A stretch of 59,581 nt of DNA from Marinilabiliales bacterium (GCA_002869365.1 PKTA01000057.1:7577-67157); one strand, 5' to 3'; counted from the first letter of the stretch, positions 25,296 through 34,131 are shown. Notes: a model not told the origin generated them from the letters alone. Numbers and translations are program-made.

Positions 25296-25324
25296 TTAGC
25301 CTTAAGCCCTTAGCCTTTAGCCTT
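25296..25324. repeat. short TTAGCCT heptamer array
   Basis: TTAGCCTT occurs at 25296-25303, 25310-25317 and 25317-25324, with a degenerate TTAAGCCC unit between, giving a 7-base period. It lies in the maf-surE gap. Confidence 0.6.
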
Positions 25325-25410
25325 TGATCCTATAATCCCATCTACTTCTTAACAAATCATTAATTTTACCATACATAAAAATCATTGCAATACCATCTTA
25401 AAACTAAAAC

Positions 25411-25418
25411 TATATTTG
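25411..25418 (+). promoter_or_regulatory. TAnnTTTG -7 element deciding the surE start
   Basis: TATATTTG, exact consensus, 17 bases before ATG 25436 and inside the longer open frame beginning at 25385. This supports the downstream start. Confidence 0.6.
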
Positions 25419-25435
25419 CAAAAAAATATCACAAT

Positions 25436-26197
25436 ATGAGTAAACGCCCTTTAATAGTTGTAACAAATGACGACAGTTATGCTGCGAAAGGCTTAAAGGT
25501 ACTTTCGGGTATTATGCGTAAGTTGGGGGATGTAATAGTTATAAGTACTGAACACCCCATGTCGGGGAAATCGCATTCTGTTACACTTCAAATTCCTCTC
25601 AGGTTAAACCTGATAAATGATGAACCCGGATACAAGGAATATCGTACAAATGGTACTCCTGTTGATGCTGTGAAACTCATTAAGCATTCAATTTTATCAG
25701 ATGAAACTCCTGACCTTTTGGTTTCGGGGATAAATCATGGTTCAAATGCATCAATAAACATAATTTATTCGGGAACAATGGGGGCTGTTTTGGAAGGTTG
25801 TATTGATGGAATTCCTTCCATAGGATATTCTATATGTGATTATAGTCCTGATGCCGATTTCTCACATATTGAAGAATCATTGGAAATAATTAGTAGTAAA
25901 GTTCTTAAGGATGGATTGCCTAAAGGAGTGGCTCTTAATGTAAATTTCCCTAAGAAATCTGATGAGAAAATAAAGGGAATTAAAGTTGTGCGTCAGGCTG
26001 AAGCCAGATGGGTAGAAGAGTTTGAAGAGCGAACAGACCCATATAGAAGAAAATATTACTGGATGGGAGGTCATTTTGTAAATGGAGATGGCCGGGAAGA
26101 TACCGATGAAAAAGCCTTACATGATAATTTTACATCAGTAGTGCCTGTAAATGTAGATTTTACTGCTCATGATGCAGTGGATAAATTAAAATTTTGA
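25436..26197 (+). CDS. surE: 5'/3'-nucleotidase SurE
   Basis: A 253-residue metal-dependent nucleoside monophosphatase. The N-terminal metal site is IVVTNDDSYAAKGLKVL (Asp-Asp; the usual NDDG is NDDS here). The second half of the site is VSGINHGSNASINIIYSGTMGAVLEG, with STEHPMSGKSHSVT between. The start at 25436 (MSKRPLIVV) is preferred over the ATG at 25385 because the extension is not family-like and a promoter element lies within it. Directly followed (1 base) by a small membrane protein and then lpxB. Confidence 0.94.
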   Translation: MSKRPLIVVTNDDSYAAKGLKVLSGIMRKLGDVIVISTEHPMSGKSHSVTLQIPLRLNLINDEPGYKEYRTNGTPVDAVKLIKHSILSDETPDLLVSGINHGSNASINIIYSGTMGAVLEGCIDGIPSIGYSICDYSPDADFSHIEESLEIISSKVLKDGLPKGVALNVNFPKKSDEKIKGIKVVRQAEARWVEEFEERTDPYRRKYYWMGGHFVNGDGREDTDEKALHDNFTSVVPVNVDFTAHDAVDKLKF

Positions 26198-26198
26198 T

Positions 26199-26480
26199 AT
26201 GGAATTTTTTAAAAAAGATACTTATTACCTTGGTTCTATTGTTGGTATTATTTTGCCGGTAATTGTATACGGACTGGTGTATTTAATTGATATGATGTAT
26301 TTTAATTCATTTGGCAAGCATATGGTTGCTCATATGCATTATCTTTATTTATTGAGTGTTGTAGGAAATATACTTGCCTTTAGATATTTTTACATTAACG
26401 CAAAAAAATACAAAGCAGGAGCAGGTATACTGCTTGTTACATTGATAGTGGTAGTTTTATATTTTATAAATTTCTATTAG
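26199..26480 (+). CDS. small three-helix membrane protein, hypothetical
   Basis: A 93-residue protein with hydrophobic helices at about residues 9-30 (LGSIVGIILPVIVYGLVYLI), 44-62 (MHYLYLLSVVGNILAFRYF) and 72-92 (AGILLVTLIVVVLYFINFY). No family recognised. It lies 1 base after surE and 6 bases before lpxB. It ends in TAG, and lpxB begins two codons later in the same frame. Co-transcription with lpxB suggests an envelope-linked role, which is inference only. Confidence 0.75.
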   Translation: MEFFKKDTYYLGSIVGIILPVIVYGLVYLIDMMYFNSFGKHMVAHMHYLYLLSVVGNILAFRYFYINAKKYKAGAGILLVTLIVVVLYFINFY

Positions 26481-26486
26481 GGATTA

Positions 26487-27596
26487 ATGAAATACTATAT
26501 TATTTCGGGAGAAGCATCGGGCGACTTACATGGCTCTAATTTAATTAAGGCCATAAAAGTTAAAGATAAGAATGCAGAGTTCAGAGCCTGGGGCGGTGAG
26601 TTGATGCAAAAGCAAGGTGCCGAAATTGTGAAAAATTATAAGGATCTTGCATTCATGGGCTTTGCTGAAGTCCTTATGAATTTGAGAACAATATTTAAAA
26701 ACATTTCATTCTGTAAAAGTGATCTTTTAGAATATAAACCCGATGTACTCATCTTAATTGATTACCCAGGATTTAATTTACGTATTGCCGAATTTGCCAA
26801 AAAAGAAGGAATAAAGGTTGTATACTATATTTCGCCTCAGGTTTGGGCCTGGAAGAAATCCAGAGTGCATAAAATTAAAAAGTATGTAGATAAAATGCTT
26901 GTTATTCTTCCTTTTGAAAAGGATTTTTATGATAAGTATAATTATGATGTGGAGTTTGTAGGACACCCGCTTCTGGATGCCATTGAGAATGAGAAATTTG
27001 CCACTAAATCTGAATTTATCTCACGTAATACGCTGAACAACAAGCCTATAATTGCTCTTCTTCCGGGAAGTAGAAAACAAGAAGTTGCCAGCATGCTTAA
27101 TGTTATGTTGAGCATAGAAGAACAGTTTTCTGATTACCAATTTGTTATTGCAGGAGTTGAGAGTTTAGGAGAAGAATTTTATAAACCTTTTAAGGATAAA
27201 AGTGAAGCAAAAGTAATTTTCGGTCAAACACATTCTCTTGTTGCTAATTCCTATGCTGCACTTGTAACATCAGGTACTGCAACTTTGGAAACAGCGATAA
27301 TTGGAACACCACAGGTGGTTTGTTACAGAGGTAACTGGATTTCTGTTGAAATTGCAAAACGTATAGTAGATATAAAATATATTTCACTTGTAAACCTTAT
27401 AATGGATAAGGAAGTAGTTTGTGAGTTAATTCAAAGCGACTTAAATAGCAAGCGCTTGACCAAGGAACTGAATCTCTTACTCGACAATAAAACCCGTGAA
27501 AGGATTTCCTTAGATTATAAATTACTTATCGAAAAACTAGGAAATAAAGGTGCTTCTGAACGTGCAGCAGAGGCAATTGTTAAAATGATTGATTAG
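26487..27596 (+). CDS. lpxB: lipid-A-disaccharide synthase
   Basis: A 369-residue peripheral membrane glycosyltransferase (GT19) joining UDP-diacylglucosamine and lipid X in lipid A synthesis. The hallmarks are present in order: YIISGEASGDLHGSNLI at the N-terminus, GGELMQKQGAEIV, MGFAEVLMNL, LIDYPGFNLRIAEFAKKEG, VVYYISPQVWAWKKSRVHKIKKYVD, FVGHPLLDAI, LLPGSRKQEV, TSGTATLETAI and YISLVNLIMDKEVVCELIQ. Length matches the family. It ends in TAG; its last stop bases overlap the TAA of the convergent mnmA gene. Confidence 0.96.
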   Translation: MKYYIISGEASGDLHGSNLIKAIKVKDKNAEFRAWGGELMQKQGAEIVKNYKDLAFMGFAEVLMNLRTIFKNISFCKSDLLEYKPDVLILIDYPGFNLRIAEFAKKEGIKVVYYISPQVWAWKKSRVHKIKKYVDKMLVILPFEKDFYDKYNYDVEFVGHPLLDAIENEKFATKSEFISRNTLNNKPIIALLPGSRKQEVASMLNVMLSIEEQFSDYQFVIAGVESLGEEFYKPFKDKSEAKVIFGQTHSLVANSYAALVTSGTATLETAIIGTPQVVCYRGNWISVEIAKRIVDIKYISLVNLIMDKEVVCELIQSDLNSKRLTKELNLLLDNKTRERISLDYKLLIEKLGNKGASERAAEAIVKMID

Positions 27597-28660
27597 TTTC
27601 TTTCTGAAATAACAGAACTTCCCAAGCAGGTTTTTTCTTCCATATCGTAAACAACAGCAAACTGACCCGGTGCAATTCCTGAAATTTCAGTGTCACTGAT
27701 AATTCTGTTTATTCCGCTTTCTAAAAGCAATTCCCCTTTATTAAATTCCGGCTGATGCCTGATTTTAAATTTCACCTCTTTTATATCAGAATAATCATGA
27801 TTAGTATTCAACCAATGCATATTTTCCAAAGGAATAATATTTGAATACTGACTTGCAGGATCGTAACCGTTGGAAACATAAATAATGTTTTTCTCCAAAT
27901 CTTTTTTGACCACAAACCAGGGCCCTCCGCTCAATCCTAAGCCTTTTCTTTGTCCGATTGTATGAAACCAAAAGCCTTTGTGTTCTCCGAGAATTTTATC
28001 TGATTCCATTTCCCTGATTTCTCCCGGCATTTCACCTATTTGGGCTTTTATAAAGTCGTTATAGTTTATCTTTCCTAAAAAGCAAATCCCCTGACTGTCA
28101 GGACGTCCTGCGCTGGGGAGTTTCATGTCGTATGCTATTTCCCTGACTTTTGCCTTTGGTAAATGACCTATGGGAAACATGGTTTTCTGAAGTTGATTGT
28201 AAGTAATCTGCCCAAGGAAATATGTCTGATCTTTTACTTTATCGGCAGCCGTACTTAGAAATACTCCTTCGTCGGTATTATAATTTGAAGCATAATGCCC
28301 GGTAGTTATTTTGTCAAATTCCTTACCGTATCTATCGTTAAATGCCCCAAACTTTATTAGCAGATTACACATTATATCAGGATTAGGAGTAAGGCCTTTT
28401 TTTACTGTTTCCACGGTATATTTTACCACCGAAGCCCAATATTCTTCCTGTAAATCAACAATATCAAATTTGCAATTATACTTTTTAGCTATCCATGATG
28501 TAATTTCAATATCCTCTTCCGAAGGGCAATCCATAAATGCGGATTGATGCTCCATGCCTATTTTTATGTAAAATATATGCGGGTCGTAGCCCTGCTCTTT
28601 AAGCAAAGGAATAGTTACAGAACTATCAACGCCGCCTGATACCAAAGATGCTATTTTCAT
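27593..28660 (-). CDS. mnmA: tRNA-uridine 2-sulfurtransferase (2-thiouridine synthase)
   Basis: A 355-residue enzyme thiolating U34 of Lys, Glu and Gln tRNAs. The PP-loop is SLVSGGVDSSVTIPLL near the N-terminus. The catalytic cysteines sit in NPDIMCNLLIKFG and DSQGICFLG. TGHYA, DQTYFLGQI and HTIGQRKGLGLSGGPWFV are all typical. I chose ATG 28660 (MKIASLVSGG). The ATG at 28711 adds 17 residues encoded by a TTGATAATGGGCAATGC intergenic-type sequence. Its stop shares bases with the lpxB stop (27593-27596). Confidence 0.95.
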   Translation of the reverse strand: MKIASLVSGGVDSSVTIPLLKEQGYDPHIFYIKIGMEHQSAFMDCPSEEDIEITSWIAKKYNCKFDIVDLQEEYWASVVKYTVETVKKGLTPNPDIMCNLLIKFGAFNDRYGKEFDKITTGHYASNYNTDEGVFLSTAADKVKDQTYFLGQITYNQLQKTMFPIGHLPKAKVREIAYDMKLPSAGRPDSQGICFLGKINYNDFIKAQIGEMPGEIREMESDKILGEHKGFWFHTIGQRKGLGLSGGPWFVVKKDLEKNIIYVSNGYDPASQYSNIIPLENMHWLNTNHDYSDIKEVKFKIRHQPEFNKGELLLESGINRIISDTEISGIAPGQFAVVYDMEEKTCLGSSVISERN

Positions 28661-28852
28661 CCTAAAAAATTTTTGCAAAGGTCGGCAAAATGTTGATAAT
28701 GGGCAATGCATTTTCTACTACTTATGGATTTCTTATAAGATATGCGTTTTTATATTGATCACACAATGCCACTTTTGTCTTTTATCTTGTTTCTTTTATC
28801 TTTTTCTCATGTTATATTCTTAACAAATGCCTAAATCCAAACTAAAATTTAT

Positions 28853-28860
28853 TATTTTTG
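28853..28860 (+). promoter_or_regulatory. TAnnTTTG -7 element for kbl
   Basis: TATTTTTG, exact consensus, 40 bases before the kbl ATG. Confidence 0.6.
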
Positions 28861-28900
28861 GACTTTATAAAATTTTAGAAATACATTAAGAAATAGAAAT

Positions 28901-30091
28901 ATGTACGAAAAAGTTAAAGAGCATCTTATAAAGGAAATTAAAGACATCCGTGAAGCAGGATTATACAAAGAAGAAAGAATAATTACCAGTCCGCAACAAG
29001 CTGAAATAAAACTAAATACTGGTCAGAAAGTATTGAACTTTTGTGCCAATAATTACCTTGGACTTTCAAATCATCCTGAGTTGGTAAAAGCAGCAAAAGA
29101 GGCTTTGGATACACATGGTTATGGAATGTCGTCGGTAAGGTTTATTTGTGGCACTACCGATTTACATAAAACTTTAGAGAAAAAAATTGCAGAATTTTTC
29201 GGTACAGAAGATACTATTCTTTATGCAGCTGCATTTGATGCTAATGGTGGTGTTTTTGAGCCACTCTTAACAGAAGAAGATGCAATTATTAGTGACAGCC
29301 TTAATCATGCGTCTATAATTGATGGTGTTCGTCTTTGTAAAGCAAAACGTTTCCGTTATGCAAATGCTGATATGGCTGCGCTGGAGGAAGAATTAAAAAA
29401 AGCACAGTCTTGTAGGTTTAAGGTTATTGTTACTGATGGAGTTTTCTCAATGGATGGAAATGTTGCTCCTGTTGATAAAATGGTAGAACTGGCAGAAAAA
29501 TACGATGCTATGGTTATGGTTGACGAATGTCATTCAGCAGGCGTAGTGGGTAAAACAGGAAGAGGCGTTACTGAGCATCTTAATATTAGAGGAAAAGTTG
29601 AGATTATTACAGGTACTTTAGGCAAAGCCTTTGGTGGTGCTGTAGGTGGATTTACAACAGGAAAGAAAGAAATTATCGAAATGTTACGTCAGCGTTCTCG
29701 ACCTTATTTGTTTTCAAATTCGCTGCCTCCAATAGTTGTAAATGCCGGAATCCGTATGTTCGATATGATGAGCGAAACTAACGATTTGCAAGATCAACTT
29801 CATGAGAATACAACTTATTTTATGGAGAAAATGAGTGCTGTCGGATTCGATATAAAGCCAACACAGTCAGCAATTTGTGCTGTAATGTTGTACGATGCAA
29901 AACTTTCACAGGATATGGCTGCCAAACTCCTGGAAGAAGGAATTTATGTAATAGGTTTCTATTTCCCCGTGGTTCCAAAAGATCAGGCACGTATCAGAGT
30001 GCAACTTTCTGCTGGTCATAATCGTGAACATCTCGATAAAGCGATTGATGCATTTACTAAGGTTGGTAAGGAATTGGGAGTTGTTAAGTGA
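28901..30091 (+). CDS. kbl: glycine C-acetyltransferase (2-amino-3-ketobutyrate CoA ligase)
   Basis: A 396-residue PLP enzyme of the alpha-oxoamine synthase family interconverting 2-amino-3-oxobutanoate and glycine plus acetyl-CoA. It shows NFCANNYLGLSNHPELV, GYGMSSVRFICGTTDLHKTLE (KBL-specific), DSLNHASIIDGVRLCKA, VDECHSAGVVG and the PLP lysine in TGTLGKAFGGAVGG. Length is exactly that of Kbl. No threonine dehydrogenase gene is adjacent. Its TGA lies at the left end of a MITE-like repeat. Confidence 0.95.
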   Translation: MYEKVKEHLIKEIKDIREAGLYKEERIITSPQQAEIKLNTGQKVLNFCANNYLGLSNHPELVKAAKEALDTHGYGMSSVRFICGTTDLHKTLEKKIAEFFGTEDTILYAAAFDANGGVFEPLLTEEDAIISDSLNHASIIDGVRLCKAKRFRYANADMAALEEELKKAQSCRFKVIVTDGVFSMDGNVAPVDKMVELAEKYDAMVMVDECHSAGVVGKTGRGVTEHLNIRGKVEIITGTLGKAFGGAVGGFTTGKKEIIEMLRQRSRPYLFSNSLPPIVVNAGIRMFDMMSETNDLQDQLHENTTYFMEKMSAVGFDIKPTQSAICAVMLYDAKLSQDMAAKLLEEGIYVIGFYFPVVPKDQARIRVQLSAGHNREHLDKAIDAFTKVGKELGVVK

Positions 30092-30187
30092 ATGGTGAAT
30101 AGTGAACAGTTAACAGTGAATAATTGTCATTTCGACGACAAAGGAGGAGAAATCTCCTAATCTCCTAATTAGCAATTCACCATTAAC
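30089..30187. repeat. MITE-like intergenic element
   Basis: A segment of about 95 bases bounded by a 9-bp inverted repeat, AATGGTGAA (30091-30099) and TTCACCATT (30176-30184). It has an internal palindrome AGGAGA-AA-TCTCCT at 30145-30158 and the word GTCATTTCGACGA before it, which I recall as a common dispersed repeat word in Bacteroidota genomes. The left end shares TGAATGGTGAATAGTGAA with the tract near 21609. It overlaps the kbl stop and ends just before acpS. Confidence 0.6.
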
Positions 30188-30195
30188 AAAAAAGA

Positions 30196-30573
30196 ATGAT
30201 ATACGGAATAGGTACAGATATTATTGAGGTTAGCCGGATGGACAAGCATCTGGAAAACAATGATGCTCTTAGGGATAAATTATTTACCAAGGCTGAACAA
30301 AAGTATTGCTTAAAGGGTAAAATTACCCGGGGGCAATGTTATGCGGCACGTTTTGCTGCAAAAGAAGCCTTTTTTAAAGCCCTGGGAACAGGTTACCGTT
30401 ATGGAATGGCATTCCATGAAATAGAGGTTTTTAATGATGAATTGGGGAAACCATATATTCAACCTACAGGAAAAGTAAAACAATTTGTGGAAGAACAGAA
30501 AATAAAATCAATTCACCTCTCCATTTCTCATGTTAAAGAATTGGCAAATGCTTTTGTAGTGCTCGAAATGTGA
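30196..30573 (+). CDS. acpS: holo-[acyl-carrier-protein] synthase
   Basis: A 125-residue phosphopantetheinyl transferase that activates ACP from CoA. The family motifs are IYGIGTDIIEVSRM (Mg-binding Asp) and the helix CYAARFAAKEAFFKALGTGYRYGMAFHEIEV (Glu and Lys), with LSISHVKELANAFVVLE at the end. Length is typical. No promoter was seen; the upstream gap holds the MITE-like repeat. It ends 3 bases from the stop of the convergent epimerase gene. Confidence 0.95.
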   Translation: MIYGIGTDIIEVSRMDKHLENNDALRDKLFTKAEQKYCLKGKITRGQCYAARFAAKEAFFKALGTGYRYGMAFHEIEVFNDELGKPYIQPTGKVKQFVEEQKIKSIHLSISHVKELANAFVVLEM

Positions 30574-30576
30574 TTC

Positions 30577-31587
30577 TTAATTATTAAGGTCTTTTAAATA
30601 AAAGGCAGCAGTTTTTTTTATGCTATCCTCAATGCTCATGAACTTATACGATGTTGCATCAACAACTTTTTTATTTGAATATTGGTAGGTTTGATTTGCT
30701 GTTTCAGCCGTTTCTTTTGTAATACTTGACTGCTTCCCTGTAAACAGGCTTTTTACCCAAAAAGCACGCCAGGCTATTTCACTTAAAAATCTTTTAGCTT
30801 CTATTTGTGGTGGTTTAACATTTAATGCTTTAGCCATAGAGCTGAAAAATTGTTTATAAGGAACATTTTCAGCATTTATGATAAATCTTTCAGCCGAAAT
30901 ATCACTTTCCATAATAATAATCATGAGTTTAACAACATCTTCCACATCAACAAAACCATTGCTTCCACGAGTATAAAACTTTAATCCATGATACATGGTA
31001 TCGAAAAGTTTGGCACTTCCTTTACTCCAATCGGCAGGACCAATTATGATTGAGGGATTTACAATTACAGCATTAAGTCCTTCTGCTATACCTCTCCATA
31101 CCTCCATTTCAGCATGATATTTACTGGTTGAATAAACAGAAGTTTTTTTGGAATTCCACTGTGATTCTTCGTTAACAATGCCAGTAATTCCGGCACGTCC
31201 AAGGGCTCCTATACTACTAACATGAAGCATTTTTTCAATTCCGGTTTCCAAACATGCATTAACTAAATTCGCTGTCCCTAAGCGATTTGTATCCGAAATA
31301 GTTTGCTTGTCCGACGACTGAAAAGAGACTGCAGCAGCACAATGGTAAACTTTGGTAATATCTTTTAAAGCATATATTATCGACTGATAATCAAGTATAT
31401 CACCATCTATCCAATTAATTTTATCAAATATATTTTGAAAATCATCTGTATAATAAGAGAAGATACGTTTTGTAATATTCAAATCAGAGGAAGGCCTTTT
31501 TAAGGCAAAAATATTTTCCTCCTTTTTAAGGAGTTCCAGAAGCAAATGTGCTCCTACCAATCCGGTTCCACCCGTTACTAAAATCAT
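30577..31587 (-). CDS. NAD-dependent epimerase/dehydratase family protein (extended SDR)
   Basis: A 336-residue extended short-chain dehydrogenase. The cofactor motif [20 protein letters not shown] (TGxxGxxG) is at the N-terminus. [18 protein letters not shown] and the catalytic YSTSKYHAE (YxxxK) follow, then [12 protein letters not shown] and [12 protein letters not shown]. It resembles the dihydroflavonol reductase-like SDR subgroup common in Bacteroidota. The substrate is unknown. It is single and divergent from tyrS; no exact -7 element was found. Confidence 0.88.
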   Translation of the reverse strand: MILVTGGTGLVGAHLLLELLKKEENIFALKRPSSDLNITKRIFSYYTDDFQNIFDKINWIDGDILDYQSIIYALKDITKVYHCAAAVSFQSSDKQTISDTNRLGTANLVNACLETGIEKMLHVSSIGALGRAGITGIVNEESQWNSKKTSVYSTSKYHAEMEVWRGIAEGLNAVIVNPSIIIGPADWSKGSAKLFDTMYHGLKFYTRGSNGFVDVEDVVKLMIIIMESDISAERFIINAENVPYKQFFSSMAKALNVKPPQIEAKRFLSEIAWRAFWVKSLFTGKQSSITKETAETANQTYQYSNKKVVDATSYKFMSIEDSIKKTAAFYLKDLNN

Positions 31588-31724
31588 ATTGCAAAGTAAT
31601 TAAATTAAATTCAATTTGTTTAATTTTTTTCCCTTTTAAGGAGATGCATTTCCGGATTAACAACAAATTCGCTAAAAAGGCTGATATAGAGAATAAATGT
31701 AGTCTTGCATTCGTTCAAAATTTC

Positions 31725-31732
31725 TATTTTTG
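31725..31732 (+). promoter_or_regulatory. TAnnTTTG -7 element for tyrS
   Basis: TATTTTTG, exact consensus, with a TTG at 31705-31707 as possible upstream box. It lies 16 bases before GTG 31749, supporting that start and expression of the gene. Confidence 0.6.
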
Positions 31733-31748
31733 CCAAAATTTTCAAATT

Positions 31749-33056
31749 GTGAGTGAAATAAAGAATTTTGTAGAAGAATTACGTTGGAGAGGCATGATAC
31801 ATGATGTTATGCCTGAAACTGAAGAGCAACTTTTAAAGGAAATGACAGCCGGTTATGTTGGCATTGACCCTACTGCCGACTCATTACATATAGGCCATCT
31901 TGTGGGAGTTATGATGTTAAAACACCTTCAAATGTCAGGTCATAAGCCTATTGCACTTGTTGGAGGTGCTACAGGTATGATAGGTGATCCTTCGGGAAAA
32001 TAGGCAGAACGTAATTTACTTGGAGAAGAAGAACTTAGAAAAAATGAAGCCGGATTAAAAAAGCAGTTGGCAAAATTTCTGGATTTTGAATCCGACATCC
32101 CAAATAAAGCATTGCTGGTTAACAATTATGATTGGATGAAAGAATTCAGTTTCCTCGACTTTATTAGAGATGTTGGTAAGCATATAACTGTTAACTATAT
32201 GATGGCAAAGGATTCAGTTAAAAAGCGAATTTCTTCTGAAAGTAAATCCGGCATGTCATTTACAGAATTCTCTTATCAGTTGGTTCAGGGATATGATTTT
32301 CTTCACCTATATAAAGCTGAAAATTGTAAACTTCAAATGGGTGGCGCCGACCAATGGGGAAATATAACAACGGGAACAGAGTTGATTAGAAGGAAGTTAG
32401 GTTATGAAAATAATGCTTTTGCTTTAACTTGCCCTTTGATTACAAAGGCTGATGGTAGTAAATTTGGAAAAACCGAAACAGGAAATGTGTGGCTGGATCC
32501 TGAACGAACTTCTCCTTATGAATTTTACCAGTTTTGGCTTAATGTTTCTGATGAAGATGCCGAAAAATATATTAAAATATTCACTCTTTTAAAACAGAAT
32601 GAAATTAACGAATTAATTGCCCAACATACTGAAGCACCTCACCAAAGGTTGTTGCAAAAAACTTTGGCTAAGGATATTACTGTTAGAGTTCATGGTGAGA
32701 AAGAATATGAATCGGCAATAAGTGCTTCTGAAATATTGTTTGGAAAGGGAACAACAGAAATGCTTCGGAATATTGATGAGAAAACTCTTTTGAGTGTTTT
32801 TAGCGGTGTGCCACAAGCAGAAATTTCAAGAGAAGAGTTCGATGCAGGAATTCCTTTATTAGATTTCCTCTCTGCTAAAGCAGAAGCCTTCAAGTCAAAT
32901 GGCGAAGCAAGAAGAATGTTAAAAGATAACGGTGTTTCCATTAATAAAAGCAAAATCAAAGAAGACTATGTTATTTCCGAAGCCGATTTGTTAAATCAAA
33001 AGTACATTTTGGTGCAAAAAGGTAAAAAGAATTATTTCTTAGTCAAGATAGTTTAG
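31749..33056 (+). pseudogene. tyrS: tyrosyl-tRNA synthetase interrupted by an in-frame TAG
   Basis: A class I synthetase charging tRNA-Tyr. From GTG 31749 ([15 protein letters not shown]) the frame runs 435 codons to TAG at 33054-33056, with one internal TAG at 32001-32003 (codon 85). Upstream are [17 protein letters not shown] (HIGH) and [13 protein letters not shown]. Downstream, in the same frame, come [50 protein letters not shown] (KMSKS equivalent) and an S4-type C-terminus ending [12 protein letters not shown]. Everything else is intact and family-like, so this is one gene with a nonsense codon, not two. Typed pseudogene only because the frame is broken; as an essential gene it may be functional by readthrough, or the base may be an error. 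Confidence 0.9.
32001..32003 (+). other. in-frame amber codon inside tyrS
   Basis: TAG directly after the GDPSGK motif (codon 85), where Bacteroidota enzymes usually have Ser (from memory). One base change from TCG, CAG, AAG or GAG would restore sense. Across bacteria this position varies (Ala, Lys and Ser are known to me), so an inserted amino acid could be tolerated. Confidence 0.95.
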
Positions 33057-33243
33057 AAATTAATCCTTATTAATTTATTTTTATAAGCGTTAAAGTTTCA
33101 TCCTGCTTGGTAAAAGGCAGAAAATCAGCATAATAAGTACTGTTTGTGATTGTCGGTAATTAACAATCGACTGTGATTAATTATTGATTTTGTTTGTTTT
33201 ATTTTGGGTTGCATGTTCTATTTTTACATTGTAAACGAAGATA

Positions 33244-34131
33244 ATGAATATACAAACTGATTCTTTAACTGAGTTAAAAGCCTTAGTAAGCCTGCTCGAT
33301 GAACCGAGTGAGGATAACTTTGCTGCAATACATTCAAAGATAGGTGCTTATGGTACTTTGGCAATCCCGTTTTTAAAAGATGCCTGCAAGGATTCGTTGG
33401 ATGATTCTCACAACCATAGAATTAAAAATCTTATTAGTGAGATTTATTATAACGACACCTTTAACCTTTTAAGCAGTTGGTCGGAAAATGAGGGAAAAGA
33501 TTTGCTTGCTGCTTTTATTGCGATTTCACGTTTATTGAATCCCGATGTGGATATGGACAAATATAAAAGTGAATTTGAACATATCAGGCAGGATGTATGG
33601 CTTGAATTAAACGATAACTTAACCGCACTTGAAAAACTTAAAGTTTTAAATCATATAATTTATGATTATCATAATTTTTCAGGTCAAAGAAATCCAAATG
33701 GAGATAAACTCAAATTATATATTTTCGATTATTTGTTAGATACACGTAAGGGTAACTCGCTGTCGCTGGGTATATTATATCTTGCTATTGCACAAAATTT
33801 GCATATTCCGGTTTATGGTGTCGACCTGCCGGGACATTTTATTCTGTGCTATTTGGATGAAAAAGTTAATTTAAAGCCAACCGAAGAATATAGTCAGAAT
33901 GAGATTTTGTTTTATCTGAATGCGATGAATAACGGCGCTGTATTTACTAAAAATGAAATAGACGGATTTATTAAGCAAATGAATATACAGCCTGATAAAT
34001 CTCATTTTCTTCCATGCTCAAATAAAACCATTATAAGGCGCTTGCTAAAGGAGGTTTCGAAAGAAGTAAAACTAAACGGCGACGACGATAAATCGGCGAT
34101 GCTGTTGAATTTAGTTGGCGCGGTTCATTAA
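33244..34131 (+). CDS. SirB1-like / transglutaminase-core-2 family protein
   Basis: A 295-residue soluble protein. The first part is helical repeat-like (LVSLLDEPSEDNFAAIHSKI). The middle holds the transglutaminase-like core of the SirB1 family: YDYHNFSGQRNPNGDKLKLYIFDYLLDTRKGNSLSLGILYLAIAQNLHIPVYGVDLPGHFILCY. The GNSLSLGILYL...PGHF pattern replaces the classical Cys-His-Asp set, as is normal in this family. Biochemical role is unknown. It follows tyrS after 187 bases and converges with purC; a terminator for purC lies between. Confidence 0.82.
   Translation: MNIQTDSLTELKALVSLLDEPSEDNFAAIHSKIGAYGTLAIPFLKDACKDSLDDSHNHRIKNLISEIYYNDTFNLLSSWSENEGKDLLAAFIAISRLLNPDVDMDKYKSEFEHIRQDVWLELNDNLTALEKLKVLNHIIYDYHNFSGQRNPNGDKLKLYIFDYLLDTRKGNSLSLGILYLAIAQNLHIPVYGVDLPGHFILCYLDEKVNLKPTEEYSQNEILFYLNAMNNGAVFTKNEIDGFIKQMNIQPDKSHFLPCSNKTIIRRLLKEVSKEVKLNGDDDKSAMLLNLVGAVH

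Noticed and set aside
25296-25324. CRISPR array
   Set aside because: Repeat unit is only 7 bases with no spacers; no other regularly spaced repeats or cas genes were seen.
28661-28711. Longer N-terminus for mnmA
   Set aside because: The extra 17 residues come from intergenic repeat-type sequence and precede the conserved MKIASLVSGG start.
31548-31748. Longer N-terminus for tyrS
   Set aside because: Overlaps the epimerase start and the TATTTTTG promoter; GTG 31749 gives the family-like N-terminus.
33057-33243. Terminator or regulatory RNA after tyrS
   Set aside because: Only a 6-bp GATTGT/ACAATC stem with a 10-base loop and no U-run; too weak to call.
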